Assembly (NCBI GenBank): GCA_003669255.1
Contig: QWPO01000118.1
Location: forward strand, 1 to 7,028
Length of the DNA stretch: 7,028 bases
DNA from: Planctomycetota bacterium
GTDB lineage: Bacteria > Planctomycetota > Planctomycetia > Pirellulales > UBA1268
Direction of reading: 5' to 3'
The number at the start of each line of letters is the position of its first letter. Position 1 is the stretch's first letter. Both the position numbers and the translations under genes were made by a program. This document shows positions 1 to 6,700 of this stretch, in pieces. The notes beneath the pieces are model-generated. The model had not been told where the DNA came from and ran no database searches. It saw nothing but the letters and a program-made list of their open reading frames with translations.

Positions 1-1665
1 GACGGCCTTGTCGATTTCGCTTCCCGGCGCCTCGGCGGTGGCCGCCACGGCCTTCAGCTTAGGCGTGACGGCCGCGCGGCCAGGGGCCGCGATCAAGGGC
101 GCGGCCGTGACCACCGCCGTTGAGAGAAAGACGCTGCCGTCGCCGGAGCTGCCCGGGCCGCCCTCGGTGGCTGAGAGCGCCGCCGGCACCTCGAGCCGCA
201 GCGCCTTGATTCCCCGCTGGTGGGTGCGGAACGTGAGCGTGTAGGTGTCGTCGGGTCCGAGCGAGCCGGATGCGACGATCGTGTCGTCTGGGTCGGCCGC
301 GAGCGTCGCCTTGGCGGCCTTCATCGACTCGGGATCGAGCGTGAGCCACGCTGCCGCCTGCCGGGCCGGCGCTTCCGCGGCCAGCCACCGCGCCACCCGC
401 GTGGGAAGCTCCGTGGCGACGAACCGGTCGAAGGCGGTGGCCACCGGCTCCCGTTCCGCGAGCCAGGCCTCGCGCTTCTGCCGACTGACCGCCGGATCGA
501 GGTCGATCGCATGGTCCGCCTGCACCGCCTTACCGACGCAGGCGATCATCGCGTAGTAGTCGCGGTGGCCGATCGGGTCGTATTTATGGTCGTGGCAGCG
601 GGCGCAGCCGATCGTCATGCCGAGCACGCTCGAGCCGAGCGAGGCCACCATGTCGTCGAGCTGGTCGTAGCGGATCGGCTCGGCCGTCTTCGCCGTCACC
701 TGCCCCGGATACGGCCCGGCCACGAGAAACCCGGTGGCCGCCGTCGCGGCGAAGTCGCCGGGCTTGATCAGGTCGCCCGCCACCTGCATCCGCAGGAACT
801 CGTCGTAGGGCAGGTCGGCGTTAAGGGCCTTGATCACCCAGTCGCGGTAGTGGTGGGCGTTGGGGCGATCGCCGTCGAACTCGTAGCCACCGCTTTCCCC
901 GAACCGCACCGTGTCGAGCCAGTGGCGGGCCCAGCGCTCGCCGAACTGCGGGCTGGCCAGCAGCCGATCGACGAGCCTTTCGTAGGCGTCGGGCGCGGCG
1001 TCGTCGAGGAACGTCTTCAGTTCCTCGGGCGACGGCGGCAGGCCCGTGAGGTCGAAATACACCCGGCGGACGAGCGTGGCCTTGGCCGCTTCAGGGGCCG
1101 GGGCGATCCCCGCCTTTTCCTGCGCGGCGAGAATGAAGCGGTCGATGTCGTTTCTCACCCAGCCGGTCGCGGCCACCTCCGGCGGCGTCACCGGCGCGAG
1201 GCGACGGTACGACCAGTGCCTGCGTCCCGCCTCGACGTCGATCGTCCGCTCGTCAACGGCGGCGAGCGGCTCGTCCCGCGGGTCGGGAGCCCCCATGTCG
1301 ATCCATGTCTCGAAGTCGGCGATCACCTCGTCGGGGAGTTTTCCGGCGGGGGGCATCTCGAAGCCGTCGTACTTGAGCGCCGCCAGGAGGAGGCTGTCCT
1401 CCTTCTTGCCCGGCACCACCGCGGCACCGCTTTCCCCACCCTTGGCCATGCCAGCCCGCGAGTCCACCAACAGGCTGGCCTTGAGCGTGCCGGCCCGCAG
1501 GGCTTCCGCGGAGTGGCACTGGTAGCAGTGCTGGGAGAGTACGGGCCGGATTCTCGTCTCGAAGAACGCGACCTGCTCCGGCGTGGGCGACGCCACGCTC
1601 GGGGGCGATCCAAGCAGGCCGAGCACGAGGCCGGCGGTTAGCGTTGTACGGAGGAAGCCGTTCAT
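1..1665 (-). CDS. Secreted planctomycete cytochrome C / DUF1549 (PSD1-type) protein, 3' end beyond the left edge
   Basis: The first 555 codons are visible; the frame is still open at base 1, so the C-terminal part (a DUF1553 domain in this family) lies outside. The reaction is unknown for this family; c-type haem attachment in the envelope is inferred from motifs. A Sec-type leader covers residues 1-25 (Arg6, hydrophobic core about 7-18, SVA before the likely cut). A planctomycete cytochrome C-type domain follows, with CYQCH at 47-51 and MPP at 104-106, whose Met is a candidate axial ligand. The DUF1549 region spans about 172-375, starting NDIDRFIL, with GERWARHWLD at 242-251 and a second haem-like motif, CARCHDHKYDPIG, at 354-366. 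Residues about 440-520 look like the beta-rich segment (DDTYTL, GIKALRLEV) usually found between DUF1549 and DUF1553. The ATG at 1663-1665 is chosen because it directly precedes the leader; the frame upstream has no other usual start before a TAG. Its Shine-Dalgarno is unusually close. It follows the small gene by 87 bases on the same strand and may be cotranscribed. Confidence 0.93.
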   Translation of the reverse strand, partial: MNGFLRTTLTAGLVLGLLGSPPSVASPTPEQVAFFETRIRPVLSQHCYQCHSAEALRAGTLKASLLVDSRAGMAKGGESGAAVVPGKKEDSLLLAALKYDGFEMPPAGKLPDEVIADFETWIDMGAPDPRDEPLAAVDERTIDVEAGRRHWSYRRLAPVTPPEVAATGWVRNDIDRFILAAQEKAGIAPAPEAAKATLVRRVYFDLTGLPPSPEELKTFLDDAAPDAYERLVDRLLASPQFGERWARHWLDTVRFGESGGYEFDGDRPNAHHYRDWVIKALNADLPYDEFLRMQVAGDLIKPGDFAATAATGFLVAGPYPGQVTAKTAEPIRYDQLDDMVASLGSSVLGMTIGCARCHDHKYDPIGHRDYYAMIACVGKAVQADHAIDLDPAVSRQKREAWLAEREPVATAFDRFVATELPTRVARWLAAEAPARQAAAWLTLDPESMKAAKATLAADPDDTIVASGSLGPDDTYTLTFRTHQRGIKALRLEVPAALSATEGGPGSSGDGSVFLSTAVVTAAPLIAAPGRAAVTPKLKAVAATAEAPGSEIDKAV

Positions 1666-1666
1666 A

Positions 1667-1673
1667 CCCTTCC
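1667..1673 (-). promoter_or_regulatory. Closely spaced Shine-Dalgarno of the cytochrome C/DUF1549 gene
   Basis: The minus strand reads GGAAGGG, then one base, then the ATG at 1665. The purine run is a good anti-Shine-Dalgarno match but sits only a few bases from the start codon, closer than in the two upstream genes. It is still the best candidate because no other start precedes the signal peptide in this frame. Confidence 0.45.
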
Positions 1674-1752
1674 ACTTTATATCGGAAATCCACCCGCCGC
1701 ATCTCCGCGAGACACTATCGAAGGTGCGGATAAAGCAACGCTTTTGCGCAGG

Positions 1753-2139
1753 CTACAGTGTGGGGTAGAGACCCTCCAATCGCTCCAGATGCACCAGAAT
1801 GTGGGCGCGAGCGACCCGTAGGTCCTCTTTTGTATGGGCGTCCGGCAGACGGGGGCGGGACTGCTCCGTCATCGCTCTGGCCGCCTCTCGGAGCGCCGGC
1901 CACAGAAACCGCTGTTCGCAATCCGTATGGACCGCCCGCCTCCCGGCGATGCCGCACTCGTGTGCGTCTTGGTCAAGATCGTTTTTCAGCGATTTCAGCC
2001 GGCGTTCAGCGGCGACCACGGCAGGGGCACCGGCCTCGCCACGGCCACCGTCGCCTGACGTGATCTCCTCGATGCGGTCGCGATAGCGACGCAATCTCAG
2101 GATCACACTCCGGGCCTCACTTCGCTCGTTGCTGCTCAT
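1753..2139 (-). CDS. Small helical protein with hemerythrin-like (HHE) residue spacing
   Basis: This 128-residue protein has no signal peptide or membrane segment, so it is probably cytoplasmic. I do not recognise the family with certainty. It looks mostly helical and charged, with a Gly/Ala-rich break at about 29-43. The second half carries H71xxxE75 followed by Pro81 (HTDCEQRFLWPAL), H102, and H113xxxH117xxxxE122 followed by Pro126. HxxxE, HxxxH and HxxxxD/E with nearby Pro are typical of hemerythrin HHE proteins, which bind a di-iron centre for O2 sensing, storage or stress responses. Here the order is compressed and the first helix lacks His, so a divergent HHE-like protein is an inference. 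The ATG at 2137-2139 is preferred because GGAG lies 8 bases upstream; an in-frame TTG at 2221-2223 would add 28 residues but has no such support. Third codon positions are less GC-biased than in the neighbours (AAA, AGA, TTG, ACA and CTA occur), possibly reflecting low expression or a different origin. Confidence 0.66.
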   Translation of the reverse strand: MSSNERSEARSVILRLRRYRDRIEEITSGDGGRGEAGAPAVVAAERRLKSLKNDLDQDAHECGIAGRRAVHTDCEQRFLWPALREAARAMTEQSRPRLPDAHTKEDLRVARAHILVHLERLEGLYPTL

Positions 2140-2147
2140 CCGGTCCG

Positions 2148-2151
2148 CTCC
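2148..2151 (-). promoter_or_regulatory. Shine-Dalgarno of the small HHE-like gene
   Basis: The minus strand reads GGAG, then eight bases (CGGACCGG), then ATG at 2139. Good spacing makes this the deciding evidence for the shorter 128-residue product over the 156-residue form that would start at TTG 2223. Confidence 0.55.
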
Positions 2152-2358
2152 AAGGTGAGTGAGAACATGGCGGCGGTCTGCGACCGCGCCGATCCGTCGC
2201 GTACCATCCGCTGCAGAAGGCAATAAGCACGTTCTGCCTGATCATGCTAGCAGAGAAGAACGGCCAGGCGATTTCCTCCCCCTTCATGGGACCGTACATG
2301 CCCAACGCCGGGAGGCGTGGGGCGAACCGCCACGAGACGCAATGTCCAGTGTGGTTTG

Positions 2359-2398
2359 CCCGCGGCCTCACGGCCGGTCGGCTTTCACTCGCCGCGGG
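2359..2398 (-). terminator. GC-rich inverted repeat downstream of the DUF1552 gene, possible terminator
   Basis: Perfect 8-base arms (CCCGCGGC at 2359-2366 and GCCGCGGG at 2391-2398) enclose a 24-base loop. The repeat begins about 30 bases past the DUF1552 stop codon in the direction of transcription. The position suits a transcript-end or 3'-stabilising hairpin for the DUF1592-DUF1552 unit. On the minus strand no T-run follows (CAAACCACAC comes next), so it is not a classical intrinsic terminator. In such GC-rich DNA an 8-base palindrome could also be chance. Confidence 0.28.
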
Positions 2399-2428
2399 TT
2401 CGAGCGCGAGGATCAAGTGCGAACCGTA

Positions 2429-3760
2429 TCAGACCTCGGCGAGCGGTTCCGTGGCGTCGCCAAACGTCTTCTGTGGCACGCCCATCTTGTCGAGCATCGA
2501 CAGATACAACCGGCACATCTGCCTCTGGTCGGCTTTGGTGTAGTCGAGCACGCGGCCCGTCTCCATCCGACCGCCGGCCCGGCCGAGCACCGCCACCGGC
2601 AGCTGGTTGTTGTCGTGTGTCAAACCGACCATCATGCTCGAACACATCATGATCATCGAGTTGTCGAGCGCCGTGCGGCCCCCCTCGTCGATCGCGTCGA
2701 GCCTACGGGCAATGTGGGCCATCTGCTCCATGAAGAACTGGTTCACCTTGAGCCAGTCAGCTCCGTCGGAGTGGGAGAGCAAGTGGTGGATCATGTAGTC
2801 GATGCCCTGCGCGGGATTGTCGGTCCGCGACAGGTTCGGGAATCGCAGCGCTGAGTGGTCGTTGTTGAGTTTGAGCGTGACGATGCGCGTGGTGTCGGTC
2901 TGGAACGCGAGCACGAGGATGTCGCACATCAGCCGCATGTGCTCGGCGATGTCCTGCGGAATGCCGTCGGCCGGCCGCGGCATGTCCGGCTTTGCGAGCG
3001 TCGGCTTCCAGCCCTGAAGTTCGCCGCGCTGCCCGGCGCTGGCGATCCGCTGCTCCACGTCGCGGACGCTGTCGAGGTATTCGTCGAGCTTCCGCCGGTC
3101 GGACGTGCTGATCCGCCGCCGGAGGTCGCCCGCCTCCGCGATCACGGCGTCGAGCACGCTCTCGTCACCCTTCTCCGTCCCTTCCTTGAAGAGCCTATCG
3201 AAGGCGAGCGCGGGGTAGAGCTCCAAGGGAGTGGGAGTCGTTGGCGTACTCCACGAGATGTGGGAGCTGTACAGCATCGAGTAGTTTTTATGGACCGAGG
3301 GATTCGACTTTTCGCAGCCGAGCACGAGGCTTGGCACCTTCGTCGCCCGGCCGTAACTCTGGGCGAGCAGTTGGTCGACACTCGTGCCTGAGCGGATGTC
3401 GCCGCCGGAGGCCAGCGGGGCGCCGGAGAGGAGATTGCCCGTCTGGGAGCTGTGGATGTTGCCCTTCCGCGCCTGTTCGTTGTAAAGCCCCTTCACGAAG
3501 AGCAGCTTCTCGCGGAAGCTGGCGATCGGCTCGAGCACCTTGCCGAGCTTCATGTCGGTTCCTGCGCCCTCGGCCCACCACTCCTTCGAGTGGAAGCCGT
3601 TGCCGGCGAAGAGCACCGCCAGCCGCACCGGTGCCTCGCCCGCGCCGGCAACTGGTGCCGCATGATCGCCCCAGACTGGGAGCGACTCCATCCACGGCAG
3701 CGCCATGGAAACACCCAGGCCACGGAGCATGGTCCGCCGCGAAATGATTCGCTTGGTCAT
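2429..3760 (-). CDS. DUF1552-family secreted protein with twin-arginine-type leader
   Basis: A complete 443-residue protein of usual length for the DUF1552 family, whose biochemical role is not established. The N-terminus carries a twin-arginine-like signal (SRRTMLRGLG at 7-16, then a short hydrophobic stretch to about 28), pointing to export in a folded state. Recognisable family features are the AGNGFHSKEWW block at 52-62, the SSQTGNLLSG block at 104-113, a SDRRKLDEYLDSVRDVEQRI helix at 220-239, a His-rich HHLLSH at 325-330, and the HDNNQLPVAVLG block at 382-393, followed by GRAGGRMETGR and a C-terminal helix ending near MGVPQKTFG. Start ATG at 3758-3760 follows a strong GAGGGAGG Shine-Dalgarno by 7 bases. 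It lies 30 bases downstream of the DUF1592-family stop on the same strand. DUF1592-DUF1552 pairs are a recurrent planctomycete arrangement, so cotranscription and joint function in the envelope are likely. No frameshift or missing block was seen. Confidence 0.95.
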   Translation of the reverse strand: MTKRIISRRTMLRGLGVSMALPWMESLPVWGDHAAPVAGAGEAPVRLAVLFAGNGFHSKEWWAEGAGTDMKLGKVLEPIASFREKLLFVKGLYNEQARKGNIHSSQTGNLLSGAPLASGGDIRSGTSVDQLLAQSYGRATKVPSLVLGCEKSNPSVHKNYSMLYSSHISWSTPTTPTPLELYPALAFDRLFKEGTEKGDESVLDAVIAEAGDLRRRISTSDRRKLDEYLDSVRDVEQRIASAGQRGELQGWKPTLAKPDMPRPADGIPQDIAEHMRLMCDILVLAFQTDTTRIVTLKLNNDHSALRFPNLSRTDNPAQGIDYMIHHLLSHSDGADWLKVNQFFMEQMAHIARRLDAIDEGGRTALDNSMIMMCSSMMVGLTHDNNQLPVAVLGRAGGRMETGRVLDYTKADQRQMCRLYLSMLDKMGVPQKTFGDATEPLAEV

Positions 3761-3767
3761 CGCTGAT

Positions 3768-3775
3768 CCTCCCTC
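3768..3775 (-). promoter_or_regulatory. Strong Shine-Dalgarno of the DUF1552 gene
   Basis: The minus strand reads GAGGGAGG, then seven bases (ATCAGCG), then ATG at 3760. It lies inside the 30-base gap after the upstream DUF1592 gene. No promoter fits in that gap, which supports translation of both genes from one message. Confidence 0.75.
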
Positions 3776-3790
3776 GGTGACGTAACCATT

Positions 3791-6700
3791 CTATTCCTCA
3801 GCATCGGCCGCGTCGGCTCCGCGAATCCCGCGAAACTGCGGACTCGACACGATCGCCTCGATCGCCACGTGCACACGGTGGCGGTTGCCCGCCAGCATGG
3901 TCTGGATCTCGTCAAGCAGCGGCTCGTCGGAGAGCTGCACGGCCCTGCCCAGGGCGTAGCCCAACAGCTTGCGGCAGAACTGCCTCTCAAACGTGTCGCG
4001 ACGGGCGCTGAGCAGGTAGCGGCGGAGGCCGTCGGGGCCGTCGATCGGCGTGCCGTCCATCAGCGTCGTGGCGGCATCGATCGGAAGACCGGCCGCATCC
4101 TGCGTGCGCAGCCTGCCGATGGCGTCGTAGTGCTCGAGTGCGAATCCAAACGGATCGATCCTCATGTGGCACTTGGCGCAGGCGGCATCGCTCGAATGCT
4201 GCGCGATCAGCTGCCGCTCGGTGAGCCCCTGGGGCACCGTCTCCGCCAGGAGCGGCACGTTCTTTGGGGGCTTTGGCAGCTTCTCGCCGAGGAGCACCTC
4301 GCTCAGCCAGTTGCCCCGCAGGATCGGGCTCGTCCGCGACGCCCCGGCCTGCGTCGCGAGCGCGGATGCCAGCCCGAGGATGCCGCCGCGGCCGTGCTTC
4401 CGCACGCCGTCCACCCGTCGCCACTGCGAGCCCTCCACGCTGGGAATGGAATAGTGTTTCGCCAGCTCTTCGTTCAGAAACGTGTGGTCGGCATCGAGCA
4501 GCGACAGGATCGAGCGGTCGTTCTGCAGGAAGTCGGCGAGAAATAGGATCGTCTCCTCCTCCATCGCTCCACGCAGGGCGCCAAACGTCGGAAACACCTC
4601 CGCGCTCTTCTCGTCGTGCTCAGCGAAGCCGTGGACGTGGAGCCACTGCGTGCCGAATTCCTCAGCGAGCCGCCGCGCCTTCGTGTCATGCAGCATCCGC
4701 TGCGTCTGGGCGAGCAGCACCTCTGGCTCATGCAGCCGCCCGGCCGCGGCCGTCTGAGAGAGTTCAGCATCCGGCAGCGAGGACCAGAGGAAATAGCTCA
4801 GACGCGTGGCCAACTCGGCGTCGCTCACCAGCTGCGGACCGGCCCCGGGCGCCGGCGACTCAGCCTTATAGAGGAATGCGGGAGCCACCAGCACCCGGGC
4901 AAGAACGAGGGCGAATGCCTGCTCGTGCGGCAGGTCGTCGCCGCGGAGTTCGGCATAGAGCTCGCCCAGCTCCCGCGTCTCCTCAGGACGGAGCGGCCGA
5001 CGGTAAGCCCGCGCCGCGAAGTCGAGCAGTTGTGCCTTGTGGAGCGGTTCGGCATCGAGCAGCCGCTTTCGAAAGGCTGTGGCCCGGGCCTCGAGGGGCT
5101 CCCGCATCACCGCGAACGACTTTCCGAGGTCGGAGCGGTCCTGCGAGATATAGCCCATGATCTGCTCGTAGACGTCGACGAGTTCCACGGGCTCCTGGCT
5201 GATGAACAACAACTCGTCCCAGAGTCGGTCGAGTTCCTGCGCCTGGGCATCCTCGAGCATCAGTCGCTTGAGCTCGCCGTCTTCGCGGTAGAAGAGATTG
5301 AAGGTGACCACCTCGTCGACCGGCACGATCCGCGCGTAGCAGAGGGCCTTGGGGAAGAGGCTGCGGAAGTCGGCACACGCGGCCTCAAACCGCTTCCACG
5401 CGGCGGAGTCGTTGCGGGCCAGGACCGGAACCGACGGAGACAATCCTGAGAACACGGCACACGGATCGGGACCAACGTTGGCCTGAAGCTGCACGCTCGC
5501 GTCGCCCCCAGCCTGCGGATGCACTTTTCCTACCGTGACGAACTCGCAGCCGGCCGTTAACTCTACCGGCACCGTGACCTGAATCGTGAAGGGAGCCTGT
5601 ACGCAGAGATCTTTGGCCTCGACTTGGGCATCGGCGGGCAGACCCTGTGCTGCGAGACCAAAGAGCCGCGGATCGACGCCGACCATGCCAGTCTCTGAAG
5701 CGACCGCCTCGGCATCCTCCGCAAGTTTGATCCGGGCGAGCAGCGGGCCGGTCGCCGAGAGGAGCGTGCGTCGCAGTTCCGCATCGGGCGAGTCACTCGT
5801 CACATCGACGCCGCCATCCGCGAGCAGCCGCTTGAGCGCCGCGGCGAGGTTTCCTCGTTCTTCTCCTCCGGTCGCAGACATCCACCGGGCCAGCAGTGAT
5901 CCGGCGGGAATCGTCCAGCCGGCATCCGGCGCATCGGGCTCCGTCGCGAAATGCCAGACGTTCGCATTGCCGTGGCGGTCAGGATGGGGATTGGCGGCAA
6001 GAATGTCGGCTGACACATCCTTGGCCAGATCCCATTCCTGATCGTTGCAGCGGAGCACGAGATCGACGGCGGTGAGATCGCAACTCTTGTCGCCGTCGCG
6101 GGCTCCGACGACGACGCTCACCACGTCGCCGCGGCGAAGCTTGATCGACTCGAAGGGGCCGAATGGCGTCGGCTGGCCGGAAAGAAGAACGCCGCTCGCG
6201 AGCACCTGTCGGCTTCCCCCCCGCCAGATCTGCAACGACCAGAGCGTGCCGTTGCTACAGCCCACATGCACCCCCTCGATCCCGCCCTCGATCTGGACGG
6301 CTGCCGCGACCGGGCTCCGCCAGCCGACGATCACCCGCTGCTGAGCCTCGGGATGCACGGCCACACCGTGAGGCTTCATGGTGCCCGGAATCCGAAACTG
6401 CTCATCCGACGAGTTGGCAATCACCCCCAACGCCCCCTCGCCGCCCCAGCCGTTGACGGCCTCCCATCCCTCGATGCGTTCGAGCTTTTTGTCGATAAGG
6501 TGTGCAAACGTTGGCGCCGCGGCCCCGATGCCCAGATACGAAAGCCACCCTGACAGCAGCTGCGGATCGACGATGTGCCTTTGCGACAGTTCAGCGACCG
6601 TAGCCTCGAACGTGTCGGCAGTGACCGGGGGATCGAGCGATGCCGCCTCGGCCACGGCCGCAAGGCATTCCGACGCGGTCGCGGCGAGCCGTTCCCGCTG

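Larger units (their letters stand above)
2140..2428. other. Intergenic region between the DUF1552 gene and the small gene
   Basis: These 289 bases hold a GC-rich inverted repeat near the DUF1552 stop and the Shine-Dalgarno of the small gene. Short open frames exist on both strands, but none has coding character or a supported start. I looked for sigma-70-like boxes ahead of the small gene and saw no convincing pair; a promoter for an alternative sigma factor cannot be excluded. No tRNA-like or riboswitch-like structure was recognised. Confidence 0.5.

Noticed and set aside
220..1641. A 473-codon plus-strand open frame opposite the cytochrome C/DUF1549 gene
   Set aside because: It lies almost fully antisense to a gene with a clear signal peptide and family motifs. 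Its product is rich in Arg, Gly, Val and His with no domain character, as expected from the reverse of GC-biased codons.
1676..1681. TATAAA on the minus strand as a -10 box for the cytochrome C/DUF1549 gene
   Set aside because: It lies only 10 bases from the ATG, which would leave essentially no leader, and no -35-like box was seen 16-18 bases upstream. The A/T run more likely belongs to the ribosome-binding region.
1732..1744. Short hairpin (AAAGC, 3-base loop, GCTTT) just after the small gene's stop
   Set aside because: The stem is five pairs and A/T-rich, too weak to call a terminator.
2140..2223. A 28-residue N-terminal extension of the small gene from TTG at 2223
   Set aside because: The TTG lacks a clear Shine-Dalgarno, the extension has no pattern, and the ATG at 2139 has GGAG at ideal spacing.
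2117..2416. A 99-codon minus-strand frame in the intergenic gap, ending just inside the small gene
   Set aside because: It starts at TTG with no good ribosome site, and the product is rich in Pro, Arg and Ser without a recognisable pattern. It could be a real small gene, but nothing supports it.
2159..2854. A 231-codon plus-strand open frame crossing the intergenic gap and the DUF1552 3' end
   Set aside because: Most of it is antisense to the conserved C-terminus of DUF1552, and its Arg/His-rich composition shows no domain.
3869..5449. Several plus-strand open frames of 225-298 codons opposite the DUF1592 gene
   Set aside because: All are antisense to conserved DUF1595-DUF1585 blocks and have low-complexity Arg/Ala/Pro-rich products.
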